Part shown: piece by piece, positions 1 to 8,764 of the stretch
Position numbering within the stretch: the stretch's first letter is position 1
Layout of the letters: every line of letters begins with the position of its first letter
Source: Bacteroidales bacterium
Lineage (GTDB): Bacteria; Bacteroidota; Bacteroidia; Bacteroidales; UBA4417
DNA length: 64,000 nucleotides
Assembly: GCA_016707785.1 (NCBI GenBank)
Contig: JADJGZ010000015.1
Span: forward strand, 79,895-143,894
Reading direction: 5' to 3'
The notes under the pieces: generated by a model
The model's input: the letters and a program-made list of their open reading frames with translations, nothing else
Told to the model about the DNA's origin: nothing
Databases searched by the model: none
Program-made: the position numbers and the translations under genes

Positions 1-134
1 TTGGTTTTTTCAGCCATTTCCTTACGAAGTAAAACACCTGTTGAAATATAGAACAGGTTATATTTCTTTACAAGGAATTCTGATTGGGTTCCTTTTCCTG
101 CTCCCGGAGGGCCAAATAATGCGATATTGAGCAT
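1..134 (-). CDS. adk: Adenylate kinase, N-terminal part (runs off the window)
   Basis: The first 44 codons of adenylate kinase, which interconverts ATP + AMP and 2 ADP in the cytosol. The start is the ATG at 132-134. The P-loop GPPGAGKGTQ is at residues 8-17, followed by the AMP-site segment ISTGVLLR. Most family members have Asp after STG (STGDxxR); here it is Val, which may be natural or a base error. The rest of the gene lies left of the window. The call is secure because both the P-loop and the STG segment sit at the right spacing. Confidence 0.93.
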   Translation of the reverse strand, partial: MLNIALFGPPGAGKGTQSEFLVKKYNLFYISTGVLLRKEMAEKT

Positions 135-536
135 AACAATGATTAAAAGTTTACTATTCAAAGGTAACCTGATTAGCTCTCATTTTAAAGAGTAATCTGT
201 AAACTTTCGTACGTCTCAAATGGAGGAATGTTTGGTGTTGCGCTGAATCTGAAATAATCGATGCCTGTTTTTCACTTTGAATCCTGGAGGGTAGAGGCAG
301 TATATTATGGATACCTTGCAATTCTGCTCGTCGGCTACATTCTTCAAAAGTCAGTGAATCCGCATCAGGCAGAGATGTAGACTAAGTGATTGAGTTCTTA
401 TGATTCATGAATATGGATTCAATATATAGCATTCTTCGTTTTCAACTGCAAGATATCTGAAAAGAAGTGTCTTGTATCACTGATTACCAAAGCGTCAAAT
501 AGAGTGAGTGTTCCTACCTGGGAGATGCTACATTGA
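135..536. other. Intergenic stretch, no supported gene
   Basis: About 400 bases between the start of adk and the hairpin that follows the TPR gene. The only coding-like piece is a 39-codon plus-strand frame (261-380) with one hydrophobic segment, too weak to annotate as a gene. No tRNA, riboswitch or clear promoter was recognised. Confidence 0.4.
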
Positions 537-591
537 AATAACTCCCTGTGCGATTCATTACCAGAGGCATGAATCTCCACAGGGAGTTATT
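537..591. terminator. Long two-part hairpin after the TPR gene
   Basis: Perfect 14-bp arms (537-550 and 578-591) enclose a second perfect 7-bp stem (552-558 and 569-575) and a 10-base loop (559-568). It lies just past the end of the minus-strand TPR gene, so a transcription terminator is the simplest reading. There is no clear U-tract on the minus strand, so an RNA-stabilising structure or a small palindromic repeat is also possible. Confidence 0.5.
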
Positions 592-613
592 CCGGTCTTA
601 AGATTTTATAATC

Positions 614-1648
614 TTACTTGCAGTATTTTTCAAGGTAGCCCTTAGCCTTGTCATTGCCCATTGCTGCAGAAATTCTCCAGTCGGGGCACATGAGTCCGTC
701 GCCCGACAAATAATGTGCAGCCCCCTGTTGAAATAGGCGTCCTTATTTTTTGGCTCATGAGAGATAGCAGAACTGAAATCAGCTATACCCGATTTGTAAT
801 CCTGTAACTGAACGTAGCAGTTTCCCCTGTTGAGATAGCTCAGGACATGTTTTGAATCGAGTTCAATAGCTTTACTAAAGCTAACGATTGCTCCCTCGTA
901 ATCTCCTGTTGAGGCCTGGGATGTACCTTTGTTGTAATAACTTAGCTGGTAATTTGGATTACTGATAATGGCAGAGTCGTAATCTGACAATGCTTCTTTA
1001 TGTAAACCCATTTTAGCTCGTTCTACCCCACGGTAATTATAAGCATCTGCAAAGTTCTTTTTTAATCGTATGGCTTTTTCGAAATCTATCAGTGCCTTAC
1101 CACTCTGGAAAGCATCACTGTACATTTTTCCCTCTGTAATAATAGTAAATTGCTTCATCTGGTTTGTATTGAATCGCCATATTAATATCTTCCATGGCTC
1201 CTTCTTTATCACCGGATTCGATACGCGCTTTTGCCCGATAGAAATAGGCATTGAAATTTTTTGGAAATTTTTTAAGTGCAGCAGTGAAATCAACGATTGC
1301 TCCCTCTAAATCACCCTTCTGGGCTTTTTGTAATCCTTCAAGTAAAACCGGTGGGCGATAGGGGTCAATAAATTTTGGGGGAGCTGGCTTTTTCCCGGTT
1401 TTTGAAAGTGTGTCACCGCTTTCAGCATTCATCCTTTCACTTGCCTGGCTCCATGAAGTATCCGTCAATGCTGATGATTGGAATCCAGGCTCTTTTTTCA
1501 CCTTCGTTGAATCCGGAAGGTTTTGCTCCCAGTTGAAAAGAGGGAATGATTCAGTGAAAGAAATGGATTTGTTCCCAAATAGGTTCTGATTGAAACTTAT
1601 CAACAGCACCAGGAGGAGGATTGAAAATCCGTTATTTAATTTGGTCAT
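614..1648 (-). CDS. TPR-repeat exported protein, split by two frameshifts
   Basis: A signal peptide (hydrophobic residues about 9-25) is followed by a low-complexity region and then tetratricopeptide repeats of the form AYxxRGxxxxxxGdxxxAixDfxxAI, a protein-protein interaction scaffold probably in the periplasm. As read, it breaks into two overlapping frames (1115-1648 and 598-1293). Removing one A from the run at 1125-1129 joins them as YYYYRGKMYSDAFQ. Adding one G to the run at 721-725 changes the tail to a family-typical end (CPDWRISAAMGNDKAKGYL, then EKYCK) with stop at 614-616. The corrected product is about 344 residues. The precise role is unknown. The TPR assignment is firm; whether the breaks are real is doubtful. 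Confidence 0.8.
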
Positions 1649-1730
1649 ATTTTTTGTCTGTATTTGTTATATAGTTAAGTGCATTTTTTAATTTGACTTG
1701 GTTTAAATTCAATCTTTTTTGATCATCAGT

Positions 1731-1738
1731 CAAATGTA
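1731..1738 (-). promoter_or_regulatory. Bacteroidetes -7 box (TACATTTG) for the TPR gene
   Basis: The minus strand reads TACATTTG, a full match to the Bacteroidetes TAnnTTTG box, about 80 bases upstream of the TPR start. No TTG box was found at the usual distance, so confidence is moderate. Confidence 0.45.
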
Positions 1739-1748
1739 CCAGGATTCC

Positions 1749-2855
1749 TTACTGATGATTTTCAACAATTAGTTTCGCTGCTTTTGCTGAAGCTCCGTTC
1801 TCTCCTAATTTGGTTTTCATCTCTTTATAATCAGATTTCATTTGAGAATACTTATTCTCATCTTGCAATATCGAGTGAAGTTCCTTTGAAAGGGCACTCT
1901 TTGTAAATCGATATTGAATCAGTTCTTTTACTGCTTGTTTCCCAAGTACCAGGTTAACGAGTGAAATAAATTCAACTTTAACCAGCATCCATGCCAGCAA
2001 GGCTGTAATAAAACTCATCCTATAGCAAACCACCTGGGGTGTTCCGATGAGTCCGGTTTCAAGAGTGGCTGTGCCTGAGGTAACTATTGCCGCTTTAGAA
2101 AAATGTAGAAGGTCATAGGTTTTCCCGGTAATTACTTTTATCGGTAAATCCCTGGTAAATTTCTTATAAAAACCTTCTCCCAGGGAATTTACTCCTGCAA
2201 TCACAAACTGGTATTCTTTGAATTCAGGGATGATACTAAGCATAATGGGGAGAATTCGTGAAATCTCCTGTTTCCTGCTGCCCGGTACAACTGCAATAAC
2301 TGGTTTGCCTTCCAAACCATATTCCTTAATAAATGATGGGTCTGGAATAAACTCATTGATCGTATCTAATAAAGGGTGACCAACAAATTCTACATGATAT
2401 CCGAATTTAGCATGGAAGTCTTTTTCAAATGGAAGGACTACAAAAGCCAGGTCCGTTCTTTTATGGATATTATGTATGCGACTTTGACGCCAGGCCCAAA
2501 CTTGCGGGGAAATATAATACACTATCCTGATTCCTTTATCATGGGCATATTTTGCAATTCTCATATTAAATCCGGGATAGTCGACCAATAGCACGGTATC
2601 TGGTTTCCAGGTATCAATATCAGATTTACAGAACTTAATATTCTTTAGGATAGTCCTAAGATTAAGCAAAACTTCCAGGAATCCCATAAAAGCCAGGTCC
2701 TTGTAATGCTTTACAATTGTGCCTCCGGCTTGTTGCATGCGATCACCTCCCCAACACCTGAACTCAGCGGAAGGATCAAGTAATTTGATTTCCCTGATTA
2801 AGCGTGAACCATGCAGGTCCCCGGATGCTTCTCCTGCTATTACGTAGTATTTCAT
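1749..2855 (-). CDS. lpxB: Lipid-A-disaccharide synthase
   Basis: Joins UDP-2,3-diacylglucosamine and lipid X into the lipid A disaccharide at the inner membrane, an essential step in LPS assembly. The product has 368 residues, the normal length. The N-terminal signature GEASGDLHGS is at residues 8-17, and the nucleotide-binding segment VVPGSRKQEI is near residue 190. It is the last gene of a minus-strand set DUF502-surE-small membrane protein-lpxB with short gaps, and surE beside lpxB is common in Bacteroidetes. Its presence shows a Gram-negative envelope with lipid A. No defects were seen. Confidence 0.97.
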   Translation of the reverse strand: MKYYVIAGEASGDLHGSRLIREIKLLDPSAEFRCWGGDRMQQAGGTIVKHYKDLAFMGFLEVLLNLRTILKNIKFCKSDIDTWKPDTVLLVDYPGFNMRIAKYAHDKGIRIVYYISPQVWAWRQSRIHNIHKRTDLAFVVLPFEKDFHAKFGYHVEFVGHPLLDTINEFIPDPSFIKEYGLEGKPVIAVVPGSRKQEISRILPIMLSIIPEFKEYQFVIAGVNSLGEGFYKKFTRDLPIKVITGKTYDLLHFSKAAIVTSGTATLETGLIGTPQVVCYRMSFITALLAWMLVKVEFISLVNLVLGKQAVKELIQYRFTKSALSKELHSILQDENKYSQMKSDYKEMKTKLGENGASAKAAKLIVENHQ

Positions 2856-2874
2856 AAGCTAATACTTGAAATGA

Positions 2875-3186
2875 TCAGAAAGGCAGGTTGAAAGGTTTCC
2901 CATGGATGAATATAAAGAAACATGCCATCATAATTACGGTGATCCCAAGGATGGCACGTCCGGATTTCTCTAGCTTTGCCTTCACCATAAAGTATCTCAT
3001 GATCAATAAGTTGGGGATGAGACATAGCAATAATAAATTGGAGTCAAAAAGGTTTGTCATCCTGAAAGAAGACATTATGAGTCTACCGATAGGAATAAAA
3101 ACCAATACCGATACACAAGGGATGATCAAGGCAATAATTATACCATTTAAATACCCGTCAGATTTTAGAAAGGATTTTATACTCAT
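2875..3186 (-). CDS. Small membrane protein between surE and lpxB
   Basis: 103 residues with about three hydrophobic segments (roughly 14-36, 48-66 and 78-95) and few charged residues between them. It belongs to no family I can name. It sits 9 bases after surE and 19 bases before lpxB on the same strand, so it is almost certainly co-transcribed with them. The location suggests an envelope role, but this is inference from context. A plus-strand open frame over the same bases lacks such structure. Confidence 0.75.
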   Translation of the reverse strand: MSIKSFLKSDGYLNGIIIALIIPCVSVLVFIPIGRLIMSSFRMTNLFDSNLLLLCLIPNLLIMRYFMVKAKLEKSGRAILGITVIMMACFFIFIHGKPFNLPF

Positions 3187-3195
3187 GAACCTCGA

Positions 3196-3975
3196 CTATT
3201 TATTTTCTATTGAAAAATCCCAGTCATTCAACTGTTTAATGGACAGGTAAGAAGTCAGGTCGATATGAACAGGGACAACACTGACATAATTATTCCTGAT
3301 TGCCCATTGATCAGTATCTGTGCCTTCATCCAGGTCTACGAAGCGGCCCTGAAGCCAGTAATAATTGCGTTTATGAGGGTCTTTACGTTCATCGAAGGAT
3401 TCATCCCAGATTGCTCTTCCCTGCCTGGCAACCTTCACCCCTTGGAGCACTTCATCGTTCTTTGCCGGGAAGTTCACATTCAGGCATACTCCGGTATGCA
3501 GCCCTTTCTCAAGGACATTATTGCATATAGTGGTAATATAATCCCCACAATGGCTGAAATCAGCATAATAAGAATAGTCATTCAACGAAAACCCAATCGA
3601 TGGAATATCCTCCATGGCTCCTTCCAATACAGCAGCCATAGTTCCTGAATACAAAATATTGATAGAAGAGTTAGACCCATGATTGATTCCGGAAACAATA
3701 AGATCCGGATTTTGCCTCATGATCACTTTCTGACCAAGTTTAACACAATCGACAGGCGTTCCGTTGCAGCTATATTCTTCGTATCCTTCTTCTTTTGCAA
3801 TTTCATGAATCCTGAGTGGAGTCTGGATGGTAACAGCATGTGCCATCCCGGACTGAGGCTTATCAGGAGCAATAACTGTTACATCTCCCAGGTTTCGCAT
3901 AATACCAATCAGGTATCTTAAACCAGGTGCAGAAATGCCATCATCGTTTGTAATCAGTATCTTAGGTTTTATCAT
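3196..3975 (-). CDS. surE: 5'/3'-nucleotidase SurE
   Basis: A metal-dependent phosphatase that removes phosphate from nucleoside monophosphates. It has 259 residues. The metal-binding N-terminal motif ITNDDGISAPG is at residues 8-18 (Asp11 and Asp12), followed by DKPQSGMAHAVT and SGINHGSNS, which supply the other metal and substrate ligands. ILYSGTMAAVLEG is the conserved loop after them. It is co-oriented with DUF502 upstream (21-base gap) and lpxB downstream. All catalytic motifs are present. Confidence 0.96.
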   Translation of the reverse strand: MIKPKILITNDDGISAPGLRYLIGIMRNLGDVTVIAPDKPQSGMAHAVTIQTPLRIHEIAKEEGYEEYSCNGTPVDCVKLGQKVIMRQNPDLIVSGINHGSNSSINILYSGTMAAVLEGAMEDIPSIGFSLNDYSYYADFSHCGDYITTICNNVLEKGLHTGVCLNVNFPAKNDEVLQGVKVARQGRAIWDESFDERKDPHKRNYYWLQGRFVDLDEGTDTDQWAIRNNYVSVVPVHIDLTSYLSIKQLNDWDFSIENK

Positions 3976-3996
3976 CTTTAAAATGCAATAAAAATC

Positions 3997-4617
3997 TTAA
4001 TTATTGGCCTTATCCTCGGTTAAGGATGCTTCGTGGTGGTGACTTTCCGGTATACTGGTTACACCGGCTGTAACAATAAACTTCATCACCTCTGTGGGTG
4101 ATGCGTCAATAGCAGTAACATTTTCAGCAGCAATAATGAACAGATTGCCTGAAAAGTTATAGGAATGAGGCAGATAAACAGCAACCATTCCTTTTTCAAT
4201 GCCTAGTTTAGTGAGGTCATGCTGTGTGATGAACCCCAGTTTATAGAGTTCAGCATCTTTATTAACCCTAACAAGCACAGGCTCGGTAAATTTCTTATCC
4301 TTCCCTACAAAGGCTGACATGAAATCTTTTATAGAAGTATAGATGATTTTTACCAATGGAGCCTGGCTGATGATTTTGTCCAGTGAATTCAGAATTGGTT
4401 TAAAGAGGATGGTTCCTCCAAGATAACCAATAAATGTAATGGTTACAAGGATTATTACCAATCCTAGTCCGGGGATCTTTATTCCTGTGAGGTTTGTGAG
4501 TGCCACAATCAACAATCCATCCACAAACTCAAAAAGCATCACCAATGCATAGATTGTAATTGCTAATGGAGCAATAAGTATAAGTCCCTGCAGGAAAAAC
4601 CGAACAATCTTTGCCAT
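3997..4617 (-). CDS. DUF502 family membrane protein
   Basis: 206 residues with two strong hydrophobic segments near the N-terminus (about 8-30 and 45-72), followed by a soluble domain containing the family-typical stretch KIIYTSIKDFMSAFVG and a VYLPHSYNFSG segment. The DUF502 family is widespread in bacteria and plants (COV proteins) and has no established biochemical function. It is the first gene of the run leading to surE and lpxB, and a good -7 promoter box lies 18 bases upstream of its start. Confidence 0.88.
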   Translation of the reverse strand: MAKIVRFFLQGLILIAPLAITIYALVMLFEFVDGLLIVALTNLTGIKIPGLGLVIILVTITFIGYLGGTILFKPILNSLDKIISQAPLVKIIYTSIKDFMSAFVGKDKKFTEPVLVRVNKDAELYKLGFITQHDLTKLGIEKGMVAVYLPHSYNFSGNLFIIAAENVTAIDASPTEVMKFIVTAGVTSIPESHHHEASLTEDKANN

Positions 4618-4634
4618 TTTTATTGAATAATCTG

Positions 4635-4642
4635 CAAAATTA
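4635..4642 (-). promoter_or_regulatory. -7 box (TAATTTTG) for the DUF502-surE-lpxB set
   Basis: A full match to TAnnTTTG on the minus strand, placed so that transcription would start about 10 bases before the DUF502 ATG. No TTG box was found at the usual spacing. Confidence 0.5.
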
Positions 4643-4820
4643 CGGATTTAATTGCCAGCTCTTCTATCACTTACTGATTTAACAGCAATTAACAATCTTC
4701 CTTTTATTACTTACCCCATACTGTTACACGAAATGTAAATCCAGCAGAATAAAATGGAAATACAACCTTTTCTTCAGAAATTCCCCCTTTGTACTTGTTT
4801 TAATATTAAATCATTTTATA

Positions 4821-5444
4821 ATGAAAGCAATATTTATAGTTTTAAGTGTCAGCATTTTAATCGCTGGTTGTGGGAAATTGACTGATGATTCTGATGCTTC
4901 GGTGGAAGTAATGAATTATCATGACCAAATCATCAAATCCTATGATACAATAATAGTGATTCCATATAGCGACGATGGAGGCAGCTATTATCCGAGGAAA
5001 GACGAAGCCTGCGACTCAATTGACTATGATAATGATGGTGTATTGGATTTTCTGCTCTATTCAAGTCATGAACAGCGCACAGGTCAATCCCCTCATGCCT
5101 GGTATATTGACCGTCTCGCATTTATCCGTTCTATTAACCCGGATTATACAATTGCTTTAAGTCCTTCAATCCCGGAAGGGATAAATAATTTTACAATGGG
5201 TGACAGGGTGAACAAAAGCTTCCTTTATTCCGAGAAGGGATTTATCTACCGTGACTTTAACGATGTGAACTCTGTTGAAAATGTGATACACAATGCAGGG
5301 GAGATTTTTATTGGTATCCGCAAGGAGAATGGATATCACAAATATGCATATGGATTTATTCAAATGCGGTTTATAGGGTATATTATCCTGCAAAGGTCAG
5401 TGCTTGGGAGCCATTGGACAGGTTGCCAGGTAGTGCCTTATTAA
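4821..5444 (+). CDS. Predicted lipoprotein of unknown function
   Basis: 207 residues. The start has a type II signal peptide with lipobox LIAG-Cys at Cys17, so the protein is probably lipid-anchored in the envelope. After it comes an acidic region with DYDNDGVLDFLLY, resembling FG-GAP/EF-hand-like calcium loops (DxDxDG). No family was recognised for the rest. It stands alone on the plus strand and ends 4 bases before the convergent maf gene. The lipoprotein nature is clear; the function is not. Confidence 0.75.
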   Translation: MKAIFIVLSVSILIAGCGKLTDDSDASVEVMNYHDQIIKSYDTIIVIPYSDDGGSYYPRKDEACDSIDYDNDGVLDFLLYSSHEQRTGQSPHAWYIDRLAFIRSINPDYTIALSPSIPEGINNFTMGDRVNKSFLYSEKGFIYRDFNDVNSVENVIHNAGEIFIGIRKENGYHKYAYGFIQMRFIGYIILQRSVLGSHWTGCQVVPY

Positions 5445-5448
5445 AATA

Positions 5449-6051
5449 CTAGTGCGTATCATCTTTAAGGAATTTTTTTAATTCCTCCCAAAACAATTGC
5501 ACCGGAAATCCCATTACATTGTAATAACACCCTTGAATGCCGGTTACCCCGGTATACCCTATCCAGTCTTGTATCCCATAAGAACCCGCCTTATCATAAG
5601 GACGATGGTGGTCGATGTAAAAATGTATCTCAGCATCAGAAAGGATTTTGAAACTGACTGATGTTTCAGCATGGAAAACATGTAATGAATGATTCGATTT
5701 CAGACAAACTCCTGTAAATACCTGGTGTGTTTTACCTGATAACATTTTCAGCATTTCGATGGCCTCCTTTTTCCCGGAAGGCTTTCCGATATACATCCCA
5801 TCCAGCCATACAATGGTGTCTGCAGTGATAAGTAATGACTTGTCAGGATATGCTGAGATGTTGAATGCATTGGCTTTAAGTTCACATAAATACCTTGCAA
5901 TTTCAACACCTTTAAGCTCTTCAGGATAGATTTCCTCCACATCAATATCCACTAATTCATATTGTAAGCCTAGTTCTTTAAGCAGATGTTGCCGACGGGG
6001 CGATTTTGAACCGAGAAGAAACCGGTGTTCAGGAAAGCTGTGTGGTATCAT
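5449..6051 (-). CDS. maf: Maf-family nucleotide pyrophosphatase
   Basis: Hydrolyses non-canonical or excess nucleoside triphosphates (dTTP/UTP or modified bases), a house-cleaning role. It has 200 residues, typical length. The signature LGSKSPRRQHLLKELGL is near the N-terminus, ITADTIVW (catalytic Asp region) near residue 75, and the substrate-loop segment KAGSYGIQDW near residue 155. It is downstream of the UbiA-like gene with a 15-base gap; in Bacteroidetes this pair commonly sits next to kdsC and the DUF2520 gene. Confidence 0.95.
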   Translation of the reverse strand: MIPHSFPEHRFLLGSKSPRRQHLLKELGLQYELVDIDVEEIYPEELKGVEIARYLCELKANAFNISAYPDKSLLITADTIVWLDGMYIGKPSGKKEAIEMLKMLSGKTHQVFTGVCLKSNHSLHVFHAETSVSFKILSDAEIHFYIDHHRPYDKAGSYGIQDWIGYTGVTGIQGCYYNVMGFPVQLFWEELKKFLKDDTH

Positions 6052-6066
6052 TTAATAATATGTATT

Positions 6067-7002
6067 TCAAAGTTTAAAGTTTATCCAGATCCAGGCCATT
6101 GAAGCAATACCTCCAACCATAATCCATTTTACCAAAGTACTTAGTCTGTGGAATGATGCCTTTGATTTTGCCCGGAAGAGCAATAGTATTAACACTAACA
6201 TCGGTAACTCCACAGCAAATATCAACCAGGCCACAACCATTGGGAAATCCATTTTACTTAAAAAAACCTGTCCAATTATGAGCAGAGCGAGAAGCACTAT
6301 GCACAATCCAAGCAAAAGAAATCGTGTTTTTTTTACCCCGAGTACAATCGGAACTGACCGGCAGCCATGGCGGGAGTCACCTTCCATGTCTTCCACATCT
6401 TTGATAATTTCCCTGATGAAACTGAGCAGGAAGGCAAACACTACTATACCAATAGCAATTTTTGAAATAGGTTTTGTTTCATAAAGATTGATGCCAGAAC
6501 GTTTCAGCAAAATCCATTCAAAAAACCAGGCCATTCCAAGTGTTAACGATGACATGAACGACACAGCAAGATTTCCCCAAACCAGGCTTTTTTTAAGCCG
6601 GATAGCATACCACCAGACAGATATTAAAGCAAGTATGAGTGGAATCAAGGGTGTAGAGGTACCCATCATATAGGATAGTAACATCATTCCGGCCAGGCTC
6701 AGTAAACTCAAGGCAAGGGCACTTCCCTTTAGAATACCTGCATTGAAATTACCATCAACAGAAGGTCTGTCGGGGCGATTTACAAGATCAATATCGATAT
6801 CATGATAATCATTGATTAAATAGCCTGTTACTGCTATGAGCATGGTAATCATCACCATTAGCCCGAAAGCAGTTGTTCCCATCTGAAAATCAGTGCCACT
6901 CATCGAATAATAAGGCTTCACAACGAAATACCTGAATGCATACATTGTCAATGCAATAATGACCAGGTTTGGTAATCGGATGAGTGTGATAAGCGACTTC
7001 AA
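6067..7002 (-). CDS. UbiA-family prenyltransferase (GGGP geranylgeranyltransferase-like)
   Basis: An integral membrane protein of 311 residues with about eight hydrophobic helices. The first Asp-rich motif NDYHDIDID (residues 64-72) plus NRPDRP binds Mg-diphosphate of the prenyl donor. The second, KDVEDMEGD, lies near residue 200. This subfamily is usually named after the archaeal geranylgeranylglycerol-phosphate geranylgeranyltransferase, but in Bacteroidetes the true acceptor is not settled; a quinone or other lipid precursor is possible. It is likely co-transcribed with maf. Family is certain, substrate is not. Confidence 0.9.
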   Translation of the reverse strand: MKSLITLIRLPNLVIIALTMYAFRYFVVKPYYSMSGTDFQMGTTAFGLMVMITMLIAVTGYLINDYHDIDIDLVNRPDRPSVDGNFNAGILKGSALALSLLSLAGMMLLSYMMGTSTPLIPLILALISVWWYAIRLKKSLVWGNLAVSFMSSLTLGMAWFFEWILLKRSGINLYETKPISKIAIGIVVFAFLLSFIREIIKDVEDMEGDSRHGCRSVPIVLGVKKTRFLLLGLCIVLLALLIIGQVFLSKMDFPMVVAWLIFAVELPMLVLILLLFRAKSKASFHRLSTLVKWIMVGGIASMAWIWINFKL

Positions 7003-7064
7003 GGACTTGGATTTAAAAGATGAGAGGCCTGTTTGAGATTTTATCGGATTTGAGATTTGAATAT

Positions 7065-7973
7065 TTAGGGATAAATGATAATCTTCTGCACTGATTGTAA
7101 TCTTTTGTCTTTAACAACCTGTAGCAGATAAATGCCTGGTGTTATCCCATTTATAGTGAGATTCGGAGATTGAATTTCGGAACGCTGAAACACGATGTTG
7201 CCAGGCATGTTAACAATAAACACATTTTCCAGACTCTCGCCGGACTCCTGCCATATCGTAAATGAGCCTTTAGAAGGATTTGGAAAAACCTTGCAATGAT
7301 CATCGCAATTGTTAAATATGGGTATTGATGTTATTAACCCGCAGGGAATTGTATTGTCGGGATATAGTGTGATACCATCCTGACGGAAACAGTTAAGTAC
7401 AAAGGTAGAAGCATCAGTTATATATCCGGGAGTAGGTTGTATCAACCCAAATGAGGAACCTAAACCTTCAATGATCGAAATTCCATACCAGTTGTTGATA
7501 TTCCAACTTTTGCGATACGTTTCTCCAATCTTTACAGAATCAATGGATTCAACAATGGCAGGTGAAAAAGTAAATGTTGAAAGTACTCCCTGAATTGTAT
7601 CTCCTAACAGAAGATTAAAATCATAAAGAAGTTGTTCTGTTGTTTCAGATGGTGCTATAAAGTAGACTTTTCTCTGTTGTTCATCTTCCCTGATCGCACC
7701 TTTATATCCGGGAGTATTGTAAGGTGAGCATGAGCCTAATGAACTAAAATCAACAAATGGAACTGTCAGTTTCTGGCAGGATGTTCCATTGATAGTAGTA
7801 TCTCCTGAAAGAGTAATAGAGTATTCTTCAAAGCCAAAACCAAACATGCATTGTGCCTGGGTGTAATCAAAGTTCCAGGTGGCATTGCTATCTGGAAAAG
7901 GATGATAAAGGCTTGTCTGGGAAATGGCCTTAAAAGAACCTATCAAAAGAAAGAGAATGAGTAACTTTTTCAT
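7065..7973 (-). CDS. Secreted protein with T9SS type A sorting domain
   Basis: 302 residues. A signal peptide (about 1-18, ending near KAISQT) marks export. The middle is a beta-rich region of unknown function with several cysteines. The C-terminal 75 residues carry the T9SS sorting pattern: VFPNPSKGSFTI, then NVFIVNMPGNIVF, then GITPGIYLLQVVKDKR. This directs secretion and attachment through the type IX system, which is confined to Bacteroidota and relatives. It separates ubiA-maf from kdsC, genes that are usually neighbours, so it may be a later insertion. Confidence 0.85.
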   Translation of the reverse strand: MKKLLILFLLIGSFKAISQTSLYHPFPDSNATWNFDYTQAQCMFGFGFEEYSITLSGDTTINGTSCQKLTVPFVDFSSLGSCSPYNTPGYKGAIREDEQQRKVYFIAPSETTEQLLYDFNLLLGDTIQGVLSTFTFSPAIVESIDSVKIGETYRKSWNINNWYGISIIEGLGSSFGLIQPTPGYITDASTFVLNCFRQDGITLYPDNTIPCGLITSIPIFNNCDDHCKVFPNPSKGSFTIWQESGESLENVFIVNMPGNIVFQRSEIQSPNLTINGITPGIYLLQVVKDKRLQSVQKIIIYP

Positions 7974-8056
7974 CAGCCTGAATTACTAAATAGGGTATAT
8001 ATAAATAGGATTTTAAGAGCATTAAGGTTGCAGTGTTATTTTTTCAAATTGCCGAG

Positions 8057-8074
8057 CCGAAGGCTTCCCTTCGG
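8057..8074. repeat. GC-rich hairpin at the head of the 8-bp repeat array
   Basis: A perfect 7-bp stem (8057-8063 with 8068-8074) around a CTTC loop. It directly precedes the tandem array, and a lone copy of the repeat unit variant lies just before it (8047-8054). Confidence 0.6.
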
Positions 8075-8076
8075 GA

Positions 8077-8216
8077 AATTGTCGAATTGTCGAATTGTCG
8101 AATTGTCGAATTGTCGAATTGTCGAATTGTCGAATTGTCGAATTGTCGAATTGTCGAATTGTCAAATTGTCAAATTGCCGAATTGTCAAATTGCCGAATT
8201 GTCAAATTGTCGAATT
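8077..8216. repeat. Tandem array of an 8-bp unit (aattgtcg), 17 copies
   Basis: Seventeen contiguous copies of an 8-bp unit plus a final half unit. The first ten (8077-8156) are identical. The next six are single- or double-base variants (aattgtca or aattgccg) and the seventeenth is again the consensus. Because 8 is not a multiple of 3, all frames show an apparent 8-residue peptide repeat, which is an artefact. It lies between the 3' end of kdsC and the T9SS gene, both on the minus strand. The clean-to-degenerate gradient suggests growth by replication slippage from one end. Confidence 0.95.
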
Positions 8217-8225
8217 AACAATTGA

Positions 8226-8747
8226 TCACCAATGGTAAGCATCTTCATTCATCCACTGTCCCTGGACTTTCAGAACCTGCTCAATCACATCGCGTACGCA
8301 TCCATGTCCTCCGTTATGATGTGAAATATATGTTGCCAGTGCCTTGATTTCTTCAGCCGCATCAGAAGGACATGTGGGAACCCCTACCTTACGCATGATT
8401 TCATAATCAGGGATATCATCACCCATGAACAGAACTTCTTCAGTGCTGAGGCCATGTTCGGCAAGATATTCTTCAAAAACTTCTATTTTGCGTTCTACTC
8501 CGAGGAAAACATCACTTACCCGTAATGATTCAAAGCGTTTTTTTACTGATTCAGAATAAGCTCCGGATATGATGGCGATGCGATATCCCTTTTTCATAGC
8601 AAGCTGTAAGGCATATCCATCTTTGACATTGGCAGTCCGCAAAGCTTCCCCGTTACTCATGAGGATTACTGTACCATCTGTTAGTACTCCATCGTAGTCA
8701 AAAATGAAAGTATTGATCTTGAGGAGGCGTTCCTTATAATTTGACAT
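8226..8747 (-). CDS. kdsC: 3-deoxy-D-manno-octulosonate 8-phosphate phosphatase (KdsC, HAD family)
   Basis: Removes phosphate from KDO-8-P to give KDO for the LPS inner core. It has 173 residues, the standard short HAD type without a cap. HAD motif I DYDGVLTDG (Asp17 and Asp19) is near the N-terminus, motif II ISG near residue 60, and motif III/IV FMGDDIPDYEIM near residue 107. VNVKDGYAL-like and GHGCVRDVIE segments are typical of the KdsC tetramer. It follows the DUF2520 gene by 17 bases, so the two are probably co-transcribed. Together with lpxB it shows LPS synthesis. Confidence 0.93.
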   Translation of the reverse strand: MSNYKERLLKINTFIFDYDGVLTDGTVILMSNGEALRTANVKDGYALQLAMKKGYRIAIISGAYSESVKKRFESLRVSDVFLGVERKIEVFEEYLAEHGLSTEEVLFMGDDIPDYEIMRKVGVPTCPSDAAEEIKALATYISHHNGGHGCVRDVIEQVLKVQGQWMNEDAYHW

Positions 8748-8764
8748 AACTTACCTGAATGAAA

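Noticed and set aside
8028..8225. Plus-strand frames with an 8-residue peptide repeat
   Set aside because: They are the 8-bp DNA array read in different frames; all frames are open because the unit has no stop.
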